Shown here one piece after another: positions 1 through 6,935 of a stretch of 9,410 nt of DNA (positions are counted from its first letter, which is position 1; each line of letters starts with the position of its first letter). Under the pieces are notes generated by a model. That model ran no database searches. It was not told where the DNA came from and saw nothing but the letters and a program-made list of their open reading frames with translations. The position numbers and the translations under genes were made by a program. This DNA comes from Chloroflexota bacterium (GTDB lineage Bacteria > Chloroflexota > Anaerolineae > Ardenticatenales > Ardenticatenaceae). Location: the NCBI GenBank assembly GCA_003520455.1, contig DOUV01000156.1, forward strand, positions 1-9,410, read 5' to 3'.

Positions 1-678
1 CGTGGCCGTCCACGGTGACGGAGCCGCGGCTGCCTCTCCTTCCCCGCCCGAGTCCGGCGCGACCGGCGGGGCGCTCGCATCCTGGTAGAGCCAGGCCCCA
101 TCCAGGAACACTTCGTCAATCCCGTGGCTCACCGGGTTGTGCACCCGAATGAATACTGTGATTGTACCGTTCTGGGCCACGGCGCGGCTCCGGATGATGT
201 CAAACGGCTTGCGGTCATAGACCGGCGTCCCCCAGACGATGTTGGCACTGAAAGGATCCGTACCGCCGGTCGGATCGATGCCAATCTTGCGCTCGATGCA
301 GTTCTCACACTGATCACCGTGCGGCGCCCAAACCAGCCCGGCAATATAGGTCGCCCCAGGCGTGACCCCACTGACCTGCTGCCAGAGCCCGGCCGTGAAA
401 TGGTCGCCATTGCTCCAGAAGCGTTGCGAGGGCGGACTGGGGCTATCCACGGCCTGGTCCACCGCCAGGCTCCCGGCTTCGACCCACAGGTTCCAGCCGA
501 CAGCAATCTGGCGGATCTGGCCGTTGGCCGACTGGTCGCTGTACTCGTTGAAATCGCAGTTGAAGGTCAAATTGGCCGGACTGTAGCAATCACCGGCCTG
601 TGCGCGAACCAGTACCACCGTCGTAAGAAGAAGGGTGAGGAGCAGTGCAGCAGCGCCCCAGGCTCGTTGTCCCTGCAT
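1..678 (-). CDS. Secreted protein, possible carbohydrate-binding-like fold (3' part missing)
   Basis: The minus-strand frame is open from the ATG at 678-676 to the left edge: 226 codons without a stop, so the C-terminus is outside. GGAGAGGAGG lies 4 bases before the ATG, a strong ribosome site. Residues about 7-27 form a hydrophobic signal peptide (LLLTLLLTTVVLV) ending near ARAQAG, so the product is exported. The mature part starts CYSPANLTFNCDFNEY and has many aromatic and Gly residues. This looks like the beta-sandwich carbohydrate-binding or galactose-binding-like domains of Chloroflexota surface proteins, but I cannot name a family. From about residue 205 it becomes Pro/Ala/Ser/Gly-rich, like a linker before a further domain or anchor. 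Cys pairs (residues 31 and 41; 127 and 130) could form disulfides outside the cell. It is transcribed away from the BMC genes, so no functional link is evident. Confidence 0.75.
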   Translation of the reverse strand, partial: MQGQRAWGAAALLLTLLLTTVVLVRAQAGDCYSPANLTFNCDFNEYSDQSANGQIRQIAVGWNLWVEAGSLAVDQAVDSPSPPSQRFWSNGDHFTAGLWQQVSGVTPGATYIAGLVWAPHGDQCENCIERKIGIDPTGGTDPFSANIVWGTPVYDRKPFDIIRSRAVAQNGTITVFIRVHNPVSHGIDEVFLDGAWLYQDASAPPVAPDSGGEGEAAAAPSPWTAT

Positions 679-764
679 TCGGCCTCCTCTCCAACCAGGA
701 AGCCGATGATACCATCGTTCGCGACCCCAACAAAACGCACTACGCTTCTGCCAGTGTTGGCACG

Positions 765-770
765 ATTATA
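765..770 (-). promoter_or_regulatory. Possible -10 box for the minus-strand secreted protein
   Basis: On the minus strand this reads TATAAT, about 86 bases upstream of the start codon at 678. No good -35 hexamer stands 16-18 bases further upstream, so this is a perfect -10 match with a weak or activator-dependent partner. The rest of the 679-923 gap shows no other gene. Confidence 0.35.
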
Positions 771-923
771 GCTTCCCCGGCCCATAAAGCGCGAAAGTTG
801 GGCTTGAGCGACCCTCACCTGAGAGCAGGGTGGTCCCCGTGCCGGATTCTCTCGGCCGCCGCCCCGACCATCGGTGGCATCGAGGGAGGGGACGAGCGAT
901 GACGATTTCACGCGAGGAGGCGA

Positions 924-1322
924 ATGATGGCATCAGGGCACGATCACGTTCGGGAAGCAGCAACCAAAGAGGGCCAACTCAAGGTTGCGCTCGGGCTGAC
1001 CACGACCTACCTTATCTTACTCGAGGGCGTCCCGCCGGGGATTGAGTTACAGGCGCTGCACGACGAACTGGCCGCACTGCCAGGGGTCCAGGAGGTGCAC
1101 GACTTGCACGTGTGGGCGATTACCAGCGGGCAAAATAGCCTGACCACCCATCTGGTCGTCAAGGGTGATCAAGCCAACCTGAGCCTCATTGAAGAGGCCC
1201 AGCAGATCGCCCGTGAGCATGGGATCGAGCATGCCAGCATCCAGCTTGAGGAACCGGGCCTGGTCGAGGAAGAACACCGCATTCACCCGGGCCCGGAGTC
1301 GCAATCCCCTGCTGGCTCGTAG
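924..1322 (+). CDS. Stand-alone CDF (CzcD/ZnT) C-terminal domain protein, internally deleted transporter
   Basis: This 132-residue protein starts at ATG 924 (or the adjacent ATG 927), with GAGGAGG just upstream. Residues 1-31 look like a CzcD N-terminus: a short His-containing leader (GHDHVREAA) and then half of the first membrane helix (LKVALGLTTTYLI). Without a gap this passes into LLEGVPPGIELQAL and the C-terminal cytoplasmic domain, with the family hallmark VHDLHVW (residues 58-64) and IEHASIQLE (101-109). In full-length cation diffusion facilitators of about 300 residues, some 200 residues with the remaining helices and the transport-site Asp/His lie between these blocks. The protein therefore cannot transport. 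It may be a relic of an in-frame deletion, or a soluble metal-binding dimer like the few known stand-alone CDF C-terminal domains. The intact frame and good ribosome site favour expression. The tail (111-132) is Glu/Pro-rich. Confidence 0.7.
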   Translation: MMASGHDHVREAATKEGQLKVALGLTTTYLILLEGVPPGIELQALHDELAALPGVQEVHDLHVWAITSGQNSLTTHLVVKGDQANLSLIEEAQQIAREHGIEHASIQLEEPGLVEEEHRIHPGPESQSPAGS

Positions 1323-1402
1323 AGTATCGGCCCGCTTCCAGAGGCACCCCAACGGTGTCCGGCGCCTGAACCCGTCCATAACGATGCTCCGCGCCTGCCG
1401 CA

Positions 1403-1430
1403 CGCGACGTGAGGCTCCTGGCACGTCGCG
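1403..1430. other. Perfect 9-bp inverted repeat between the CDF-like gene and lepB
   Basis: CGCGACGTG at 1403-1411 is repeated as its exact reverse complement CACGTCGCG at 1422-1430, leaving a 10-base loop. No T-run follows. It could be a factor-independent hairpin ending the upstream transcript, or a regulator site 56 bases upstream of the lepB -35 box. The rest of the 1323-1486 stretch holds nothing I recognise. Confidence 0.4.
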
Positions 1431-1486
1431 CCGTTTCGAGGCCGCTCAGCGGTAGCCGATATGAGATGCCCGTCCCTCTGGTAGCT

Positions 1487-1515
1487 TTGCCAAGGGACAC
1501 TCCTAAAGCTATAAT
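1487..1515 (+). promoter_or_regulatory. Sigma-70 type promoter for lepB
   Basis: TTGCCA at 1487-1492 and TATAAT at 1510-1515 are separated by exactly 17 bases. That is one mismatch from the -35 consensus and a perfect -10. Transcription would begin near 1522, giving a leader of about 50 bases before the lepB start at 1573. This is the clearest promoter in the window and may also feed the BMC genes downstream, since no strong terminator is visible after lepB. Confidence 0.7.
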
Positions 1516-1572
1516 GTTTGCTATTGCGCGCGGCGCGCCTGAGTGTGTGCTGACCTACGCGGAAGGTATTCG

Positions 1573-2364
1573 ATGGATCCAGAACGACGTTCAGATTGGT
1601 TTGGCGCACCCAACGAGCCCCAGCCACCCGAGGAACTTTCCTGGCAGTCGCCGCTCTCCGACGAGAGCCAGACGACACCACCTGAGGCACCGGAGGGTAC
1701 CTGGTACGGGAGCGACTGGAGGTGGAAGCCCCAGGATACGTCCCCGTCCGCTTCTCTCAATGGGGACGGAGCCACACCGTTCCCCGCCGACGAATCACCC
1801 TCGTCTGATGACACGATCCATTGGCGAGCTCTCCTGCGCGAAGTGGCCGAAACGCTGATCATGACGGTGCTGATCTTCGTGCTGGTCCGGGGCCTCCTCG
1901 TGCAAAACTTCCGGATTGAAGGCTTCAGTATGGAGCCCACACTCCACGAGGGCCAGTACCTGATCGTCAACAAGCTGATCTACTACCTGCATCCCCCCCA
2001 GCGGGGCGACATCATCGTCTTTGCCTTCCCCAAGGGTCCCGAGCGCGACTTCATCAAGCGTGTCATTGGCCTCCCCGGCGATACTGTCGAGATTCGGCCG
2101 GGTGAGGTTCTCGTCAATGGTGAGTCCATCCAGGAACCCTACCATCCCGAATCGGTCATGTACTCCTACCCTCCGACCACGCTCGGCCCCAACGAATACT
2201 TTGTCCTGGGTGATAACCGAAACAACTCGAGTGACTCCCATACCTGGGGCTTGCTTGAACGTAAGTACATCATCGGAAAGGCCTGGCTCTCCTACTGGCC
2301 GCCGAAAGCATGGGGGCTGGTTCCGAACTATGCGGTCCAGGCCCGTGAGCCCGATGCTCCGTAA
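1573..2364 (+). CDS. lepB: Type I signal peptidase
   Basis: This membrane serine protease cuts signal peptides from exported proteins on the outer face of the cytoplasmic membrane. The start at 1573 is preferred to an upstream in-frame GTG because GGAAGG sits 6 bases before it. The product has 263 residues. Residues 1-83 are a Pro/Ser/Glu/Trp-rich polar segment, longer than in most Gram-positive-type SPases. One membrane helix follows (about 93-110, TLIMTVLIFVLVRGLLV). Box B contains the nucleophile Ser119 (GFSMEPTL), box D the general base Lys162 (RDFIKRVIGLPGD), and box E is FVLGDNRNNSSDSHTWG. All catalytic features are present, so it should be active. It stands between the transport relic and the BMC operon. 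Its housekeeping role gives no obvious tie to the microcompartment, although it could process the anchored protein encoded at 4329. Confidence 0.95.
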   Translation: MDPERRSDWFGAPNEPQPPEELSWQSPLSDESQTTPPEAPEGTWYGSDWRWKPQDTSPSASLNGDGATPFPADESPSSDDTIHWRALLREVAETLIMTVLIFVLVRGLLVQNFRIEGFSMEPTLHEGQYLIVNKLIYYLHPPQRGDIIVFAFPKGPERDFIKRVIGLPGDTVEIRPGEVLVNGESIQEPYHPESVMYSYPPTTLGPNEYFVLGDNRNNSSDSHTWGLLERKYIIGKAWLSYWPPKAWGLVPNYAVQAREPDAP

Positions 2365-2423
2365 TGGTTCGGCTCGAAGGTTGGTCTGCCTGATCACATT
2401 GTCAATTTCCAAATGCGCCCGCT

Positions 2424-2452
2424 CAACTCTCAACCTTTCAACCTCCAACCTT
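2424..2452 (+). repeat. Heptameric CAACCTN intergenic repeat tract
   Basis: Four successive units begin with CAAC at a 7-8 base period: CAACTCT, CAACCTTT, CAACCTC, CAACCTT. The tract fills much of the lepB to isomerase gap and ends just before the ribosome site of the next gene. The same unit type recurs in the gaps at 5759-5795 and 7349-7383. I read it as a degenerate genome-wide intergenic repeat. Confidence 0.6.
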
Positions 2453-2474
2453 CCACCGCCTTGAAGGACCACCC

Positions 2475-3203
2475 ATGACCGAGCTTTCTGAGGATCGCAT
2501 CCGCCCGCTCGTGCGGCGCACCCTCGAGCGCGCTCTGGGTGCCACGCCTGCGCCCCAGCAGCCGGCGAGCCGTCCGGTCATTGATGTCTCGGCCTTGACG
2601 GCGGTCCCGGCGGGTGGACGTTTCGAGCTTCCTCCTCGTGCGATTGTTACCCCCCTCGCCCTTGACCACGCTCGCGAGCGCCGAATTACTCTCGTCGAAG
2701 CCCCTCAGCCCACTCAGACGGCGCAGCCGGTGATGGCCCCCATGGGTGGTCACTCTATCGCGCTGGGTGCCGACCATGGTGGTTACGCTCTCAAAGAGCA
2801 GCTCAGGGGCTACTTGCAGGAACTCGGGTGGCAGGTGCAGGACGTCGGCCCGTTCAGCACCGAGAGTGTCGACTATCCCGACTACGCCTACGCCGTCGCG
2901 CGCCTGGTGAGCGCGGGCCGCTGCGAGGTGGGCATCATGATCGACGGTGTGGGCGTTGGCTCCTGCATGGTCGCCAACAAGGTGCCCGGCGTGCGCGCGG
3001 CACTGTGCTACGATCTGAGCACCGCTCGCAACAGCCGCGACCACAACCATGCCAACGTCTTGACCCTCGGCGGCCAGCTCATCGGTCCGCTGCTGGCCAG
3101 ACAGATCGTCAAAACCTGGCTCGAGACTCCCTACGGCCCGGACCGTCACGCCCGGCGGGTGGCAAAAATAGGTGAGATCGAAGCGCGCTACCTGAAGCCG
3201 TGA
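2475..3203 (+). CDS. BMC-associated RpiB/LacAB-family sugar-phosphate isomerase
   Basis: 242 residues; ATG with GAAGGA 6 bases upstream. Residues 1-22 form a charged amphipathic helix (LSEDRIRPLVRRTLERAL) that resembles BMC encapsulation peptides. A Pro-rich linker follows, with a segment AIVTPLALDHARERRITL (57-73). The catalytic domain runs from about 93 to 242 and matches RpiB length. Family signatures are ADHGGYALK (99-107), VDYPDYA (132-138) and RDHNHANVL (188-196), with His190 matching the ring-opening His of E. coli RpiB. At the active-site loop E. coli has ICGTGVG with its catalytic Cys. Here it is IDGVGVGSCMVANK: Asp157 replaces that Cys, and Cys164 lies seven residues on. RpiB interconverts ribose-5- and ribulose-5-phosphate; LacAB acts on galactose-6-phosphate. 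The true substrate here is open. Next to deoC, a role in feeding deoxy or pentose phosphates into the aldolase is likely. First gene of the BMC operon. Confidence 0.88.
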   Translation: MTELSEDRIRPLVRRTLERALGATPAPQQPASRPVIDVSALTAVPAGGRFELPPRAIVTPLALDHARERRITLVEAPQPTQTAQPVMAPMGGHSIALGADHGGYALKEQLRGYLQELGWQVQDVGPFSTESVDYPDYAYAVARLVSAGRCEVGIMIDGVGVGSCMVANKVPGVRAALCYDLSTARNSRDHNHANVLTLGGQLIGPLLARQIVKTWLETPYGPDRHARRVAKIGEIEARYLKP

Positions 3204-3295
3204 ACTGTTATTTCATGGCGATTGGTGTGAGACCTCCTGATAAACATCAGTGCCACGATGGAGCGCAGAGGAGGGCACACCGCCAAAGTTGATCG

Positions 3296-4210
3296 ATGAA
3301 CAGTCGCGAACTCGAACTCTTGGTCGAACAAATCACCCGCGAAGTGCTCGCGCGCGCGCGGGGCGGCGGACAGGTCACCCTCCCGTTGGCCTGTTTCGAG
3401 TGCCACGACGGCAAGTGTGCCGTGACCTGCCCCGACGACGTGCGCCGGATCATCGCGGCCGGCGCCGGGCGCATCTCACTGTCGCCCGGATTGGACGGCG
3501 CGACGATCGCCCCCGACATTGCGCGTGTGATCGACCACACCCTGCTGAAGCCTGACGCCACTCGCCAACAGATCGAGGCGCTCTGCGCTGAGGCGCGCAC
3601 GCACCACTTCGCCTCGGTCTGTATCAACCCCTTCTGGGTGCCGCTCTGCGTGCAGCGCCTGCACGGTTCAGATGTGGCGGTCTGCACGGTGGTGGGCTTT
3701 CCACTTGGGGCGACCACGACCGAGGTCAAGGCCTTCGAGACTGATCAGGCCTGCCGGAACGGGGCCACCGAGATTGACATGGTCGTGAACATCGGCGCCC
3801 TCAAGAGCGGCGACTACGAAACCGTGGCCGCCGACATCGGCGCGATCGTCGGCACGGCCCACCGCCGCGGCGCCATCGTCAAAGTCATCATCGAGGCCGC
3901 ACTGCTGACGGACGCCGAGAAGGTCGAGGCCAGCACCATCGTCAAGAGCGCCAGCGCCGACTACGTCAAGACCTCGACCGGCTTCGCCAAGGGCGGCGCT
4001 ACCGTCGCGGACGTAGCATTGCTGCGGCGAGTCGTGGGACCATCCTTGGGCGTCAAGGCGGCGGGCGGGGTGCGAACCTACCAGGAGGCCCTCGACATGG
4101 TCGCGGCCGGCGCCACCCGGATCGGCGCCAGCGCTGGCGTCAAGATCGTCGAGGAGGCTCACTCGGGCCGGCGTGACGCCAGCCCAGTCGCAAGTACGAA
4201 AGCCTACTAA
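3296..4210 (+). CDS. deoC: Deoxyribose-phosphate aldolase with BMC-targeting and Cys-rich N-terminus
   Basis: Class I aldolase that splits 2-deoxyribose-5-phosphate into acetaldehyde and glyceraldehyde-3-phosphate. Active-site residues by alignment to E. coli DERA: Asp161 ([11 protein letters not shown]), Schiff-base Lys225 (YVKTSTGF) and Lys254 ([10 protein letters not shown]). The TIM-barrel domain starts near residue 76 ([14 protein letters not shown]). Before it is an extension absent from E. coli DeoC: an amphipathic helix at 3-21 ([17 protein letters not shown]), probably an encapsulation peptide, and a four-Cys motif at Cys33, 36, 41 and 45 (C-x2-C-x4-C-x3-C), then [17 protein letters not shown] stop codon at 3290 in the same frame makes 3296 the first possible ATG. 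The ribosome site is weak, with a good GAGGAGG lying too far upstream. Total length 304 against about 220-260 for ordinary DeoC. Its product acetaldehyde is the evident substrate for the dehydrogenase at 7398. Confidence 0.94.
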   Translation: MNSRELELLVEQITREVLARARGGGQVTLPLACFECHDGKCAVTCPDDVRRIIAAGAGRISLSPGLDGATIAPDIARVIDHTLLKPDATRQQIEALCAEARTHHFASVCINPFWVPLCVQRLHGSDVAVCTVVGFPLGATTTEVKAFETDQACRNGATEIDMVVNIGALKSGDYETVAADIGAIVGTAHRRGAIVKVIIEAALLTDAEKVEASTIVKSASADYVKTSTGFAKGGATVADVALLRRVVGPSLGVKAAGGVRTYQEALDMVAAGATRIGASAGVKIVEEAHSGRRDASPVASTKAY

Positions 4211-4213
4211 TGC

Positions 4214-4236
4214 CCCCTCGCTGGCCGTCCGAGGGG
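4214..4236 (+). terminator. Hairpin after deoC, possible weak terminator or attenuator
   Basis: CCCCTCG (4214-4220) pairs perfectly with CGAGGGG (4230-4236) across a 9-base loop, 3 bases after the deoC stop codon. There is no following T-run, so complete intrinsic termination is unlikely. It may protect the 3' end or reduce read-through into the next gene. Confidence 0.35.
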
Positions 4237-4260
4237 CCAGTTGATCATAAAGTTGTACGC

Positions 4261-4306
4261 CATGAAACAGAGGGAGTGAAAGATAGTTTCCACCCCACGT
4301 TTCATG
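4261..4306. other. 8-bp inverted repeat upstream of the membrane metallopeptidase-like gene
   Basis: CATGAAAC (4261-4268) and GTTTCATG (4299-4306) are perfect reverse complements 30 bases apart, ending 22 bases before the start at 4329. The layout could be a paired operator or a leader hairpin. No promoter hexamers are convincing nearby. Confidence 0.3.
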
Positions 4307-4328
4307 TCTGAGAAAGGCGAGTGTTGCG

Positions 4329-5639
4329 ATGAAACGTTGGCAATGGTTCTGGATCATCGTCGTAGTGGCGCTCCTCGGTGCCGGGATCGGCATCCTTCCG
4401 GCCCAGGCGCAATCGTCGATCACGGCCACGGCGACGGCCGAGAACGCCTTCCCCAACGGACTTGTCTTCCATCTGAATGCCAGCAGCAGCGCCGGAGACA
4501 TCACCCAGGCACGGTTGACCTTCCAATTGGTCGGGGGGAAAGCCCGGCAAAACGAACCCTTCGATCTCAAGCCGGGCCCCACGGTTGAGTCCGAGCTCCA
4601 TTTCAACCGCCAGGGAGATGCCCTGCCGGCTGCGGCGCTGGTCGAGTACCAGATGCGCATCCGCGACTCGGCCGGCAACGAGCTGACCACCGACCCCCAG
4701 CGCGTGACCTACTATCCCCCCGGGCAGGACTGGAAGGAGACGAGCAGCGGCGACGCTACCTTTGTCTGGTATGAGGGGAGCCAGCAGTGGGCCGAGAAGA
4801 TGGTCGCCCTGGCGGCACCCGCCGTCGAGCGCGCCGCCAAGTCATTTGGGGTGGATGTCCAGGCGCCTGTACGCATCGTCGCCTTCCCGGACGGGGAGAC
4901 GTTCCACAACGCCATGCCCAACCTGGATCCCTGGGTCGGCGGGGTAACCCCCAAGGACACCGGGATGACGATCCAGATCATCTCGCCCGATCCCTCCAGG
5001 CAAAGCTGGAATGAGAAGGTCATCCCGCACGAGATCGCCCACATCGTCTGGTTCCTCGCCACGAGCAGTTCGTTCGCACCCGCACCCGAGTGGCTGGTCG
5101 AGGGAGTCGCCCTCCTCAATGAGCCCGACAATTCTCAGGAGCGCGAGCAAGTCACCGAGGCGGCGCGCGCAGGGAACCTTTCGCGCCTGAGCGAGCTCCG
5201 GAGCAACACAGCCGGAACGCATGACACCGCCGGCCTGGCCTACGCACAGTATTGGTCCCTGACCGACTACCTGGTCGAAAGCTGTAGCGCTGACGGCCTG
5301 CGCCGCCTGGTCGCTGAACTCAACCAGGGCAAAACCTTCGACGACGCTATGGTCGCCGCCTGCGGCTACGATGAACAGACGCTCTACAACAAGTGGTACG
5401 CCAGCCTGACCGGCTCAGCGCCGGGTGATACCGCCCCGGCCCAGCCCCAGAACGAGCCGCAACCGGCCGCGCCCGACTCCCCGGCTCAGCCACCTGTGCC
5501 CGCAGCGAGCCCGGCGCAATCCACCCCGAGCGGCCTCCCAACCTGGCTTGGTCCGATCTTGATTTTGAGCGGGCTAGGCCTCTTTGTTCTGGCAGTCGTG
5601 CTGCTGGTAGGCATCACCGTCGCCCTCCGCCGCACGTAA
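4329..5639 (+). CDS. Membrane-anchored gluzincin (peptidase MA-like) protein
   Basis: 436 residues. Residues 1-28 are a signal peptide (hydrophobic 6-22, then PAQAQ). Residues 30-130 form an all-beta-looking segment. The peptidase region spans about 140-360, with the zinc motif His234-Glu235-x-x-His238 (PHEIAHIVW) and a downstream EWLVEG in which Glu258 would be the third zinc ligand. HExxH followed after about 15-20 residues by WLxEG is typical of the peptidase MA-like (DUF1570-type) gluzincins. A Pro/Ala/Gln-rich linker (365-402) leads to one membrane helix (406-430) and a short basic tail (RRT), so the catalytic domain should face outside. Ordinary BMC genes are cytoplasmic, which makes this an odd operon member. 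It could handle extracellular substrate supply or be a passenger. Proteolysis itself is inferred from motifs only. The ribosome site (AAGGCGAG) is spaced rather far from the ATG. Confidence 0.8.
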   Translation: MKRWQWFWIIVVVALLGAGIGILPAQAQSSITATATAENAFPNGLVFHLNASSSAGDITQARLTFQLVGGKARQNEPFDLKPGPTVESELHFNRQGDALPAAALVEYQMRIRDSAGNELTTDPQRVTYYPPGQDWKETSSGDATFVWYEGSQQWAEKMVALAAPAVERAAKSFGVDVQAPVRIVAFPDGETFHNAMPNLDPWVGGVTPKDTGMTIQIISPDPSRQSWNEKVIPHEIAHIVWFLATSSSFAPAPEWLVEGVALLNEPDNSQEREQVTEAARAGNLSRLSELRSNTAGTHDTAGLAYAQYWSLTDYLVESCSADGLRRLVAELNQGKTFDDAMVAACGYDEQTLYNKWYASLTGSAPGDTAPAQPQNEPQPAAPDSPAQPPVPAASPAQSTPSGLPTWLGPILILSGLGLFVLAVVLLVGITVALRRT

Positions 5640-5654
5640 GGGCCCAAAATCGGT

Positions 5655-5795
5655 AAGTTGAAGCTTGCAGGTTCCCCCGTCGGGGGCACCCTCATCGGTA
5701 CGTAGACGTAAGGGGGGACCCGCAGGGTGGAAGGTTCACGACTCATCGATCTGGCTTGGAACCTTCAACCTGCTCACCCTGCAACTCGTAACTTT
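5655..5795. repeat. Facing repeat arms in the gap before the BMC-T gene
   Basis: The left arm (5655-5674) reads GTTGAAG and GCAGGTT. The right arm (5759-5795) carries the complementary units CCTTCAACCTG and CTGCAACTCGTAAC. The two arms face each other and could fold into a long imperfect stem. Between them lie a short CCCCC-GTC-GGGGG hairpin (5675-5687) and TACG-TAGA-CGTA (5699-5710). The 170-base gap 5640-5809 contains no gene that I see. Confidence 0.5.
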
Positions 5796-5809
5796 CTGGG
5801 AGACCATCT

Positions 5810-6448
5810 GTGACCAAAAGCAGCGTTGAACTGCGCGCTTACGCCTTTCTCGACACCCTCCAGCCGCAGTACGCGGCCTTTTTAGGCACCGTCGCTCAGG
5901 GCTTCTTGCCGCGGGCCGGGCAGGCCGCCCTCTACGTCGAGATTTCGCCGGGGATCGAGATCAACCGCATCACCGACATCGCCGTCAAGAACACCGACGT
6001 CCAACCCGGCATGCAAATCATCGAGCGCTACAACGGCTTGCTCGAGATTCACTCCGACAGCCAGGCAGAGGTCCGCCGGGCCGGCGAGGAGATTCTCGCC
6101 GCCCTCGACCTGCAGGAGAGCGACCGCATGCGACCGCGGATCGCCACCAGCCAGGTCGTGCGACGTATCAACCCCTATCACGCCCAGTTGGTCAATCGCA
6201 CGCGCCACGGCAACATGCTCATCCCGGGCCACTCACTCTACATTATGGAGTGCGAGCCCGCCGCCTACGCCGCGCTGGCCGCGAACGAGGCCGAGAAAGC
6301 CGCCAACATCAACATTCTCGAGGTTCGTTCCTTCGGCTCGTTCGGACGCGTCTATCTCGGGGGCGAGGAAGCCGATATCGACGTCGGCTGGCGCGCCGCC
6401 GTCGCCGTCCTCGAATCGACCAGTGGCCGCGAGCCCACCCGCGCCTGA
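5810..6448 (+). CDS. BMC-T shell protein, permuted double-stacking type with Glu-Arg gate
   Basis: Tandem BMC-domain protein that forms pseudohexameric trimers in the shell. GTG start, with GGGAG 7 bases upstream; 212 residues. The two permuted BMC domains are residues about 5-103 and 108-206, each beginning with a similar strand (RAYAFLDTLQPQYAAFLG; ATSQVVRRINPYHAQLVN). It resembles Haliangium ochraceum BMC-T2/T3 and carboxysomal CsoS1D, which stack as two trimers with gated central pores. The gate pair is visible as Glu72-Arg73 (IIERYNGLLEIHS); in CsoS1D-type proteins this pair moves to open or close a wide pore. Such a pore would admit large substrates such as sugar phosphates or CoA/NAD cofactors. 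The C-terminal motif GRVYLGGEEADID closes the second domain. First of three consecutive shell genes, with a repeat-filled gap before it and a 98-base gap after it. Confidence 0.93.
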   Translation: MTKSSVELRAYAFLDTLQPQYAAFLGTVAQGFLPRAGQAALYVEISPGIEINRITDIAVKNTDVQPGMQIIERYNGLLEIHSDSQAEVRRAGEEILAALDLQESDRMRPRIATSQVVRRINPYHAQLVNRTRHGNMLIPGHSLYIMECEPAAYAALAANEAEKAANINILEVRSFGSFGRVYLGGEEADIDVGWRAAVAVLESTSGREPTRA

Positions 6449-6451
6449 TTT

Positions 6452-6520
6452 AGTGCTGAGCGCGGAATCCGGCGCGATTGAGTCCTCGGAACCCCGCCTC
6501 AGCCCTCAGCACACAGCACT
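6452..6520. repeat. Inverted AGTGCTG / CAGCACT arms between BMC-T and BMC-H genes
   Basis: AGTGCTGAG (6452-6460), 4 bases after the BMC-T stop codon, faces CTCAGCAC (6505-6512) and CAGCACT (6514-6520) across about 45 bases. It belongs to a second, different intergenic repeat type. Its role could be transcript folding and differential expression of the shell genes. The BMC-H ribosome site (AGGAGG) lies just beyond it. Confidence 0.45.
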
Positions 6521-6546
6521 CAAAACTTCACAGGAGGCACTCTTAC

Positions 6547-6867
6547 ATGGCACAGCTTGCCCTTGGGATGATCGAAACCAAAGGCTTCGCCGCGATGGTC
6601 GAGGCGAGCGACGCGATGGTCAAAGCCGCGAAGGTCGAGTTGGTCGGCTACGAGAAGATCGGTGGCGGCTACGTGACGGCTATCGTCCGTGGCGACGTCG
6701 CGGCGGTCAAGGCCGCACTGGAGGCCGGCGTTCGGGGCGCCGAGAAGGTCGGCGAGGTCGTCAGCGTCCACCTCATCGCGCGCCCGCACGAGAACGTGGA
6801 TGACGTTCTTCCACTGAGTCGCAGGCCTGCCACCCCGGGCGGGCAGGAGCAAACGCCCGCCCCATGA
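6547..6867 (+). CDS. BMC-H hexameric shell protein
   Basis: 106-residue single BMC-domain protein, the bulk tile of the shell facets. AGGAGG stands 9 bases before the ATG. The BMC fold covers residues 3-90: [47 protein letters not shown] and so on, written here in part only to show the pore loop Lys37-Ile-Gly-Gly-Gly41 (usual form KIGSG). The edge Lys in AAKVEL and the antiparallel-strand residues ARPHENVD (78-85) are as in PduA/CcmK/EutM. A small Gly-lined pore suits small polar metabolites. The tail (91-106) is Pro/Gln-rich and somewhat longer than minimal BMC-H proteins. Lies between the BMC-T and BMC-P genes, so a complete set of facet and vertex proteins is co-transcribed. Confidence 0.96.
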   Translation: MAQLALGMIETKGFAAMVEASDAMVKAAKVELVGYEKIGGGYVTAIVRGDVAAVKAALEAGVRGAEKVGEVVSVHLIARPHENVDDVLPLSRRPATPGGQEQTPAP

Positions 6868-6935
6868 AGATCGGGCGTGCCCACAAACCAGTGAGTGAAT
6901 CCATTGGCTTCTCGGTCACGCTGTGAGGAACTCGC

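Noticed and set aside
124..771. 215-codon plus-strand frame at the left edge
   Set aside because: The opposite strand gives a signal peptide, a strong ribosome site and a coherent secreted protein open to the edge, so the plus frame is a shadow.
1543..1572. Upstream GTG start for lepB
   Set aside because: It lacks a ribosome site, whereas ATG 1573 has GGAAGG at good spacing.
3237..3250. CTGAT-AAAC-ATCAG mini-hairpin between the isomerase and deoC genes
   Set aside because: A 5-bp stem without a T-run is too weak to call a terminator; it may be chance.
3668..4690. 340-codon minus-strand frame across deoC and the metallopeptidase start
   Set aside because: It overlaps two well-supported plus-strand genes and a gap, with no recognisable protein features.
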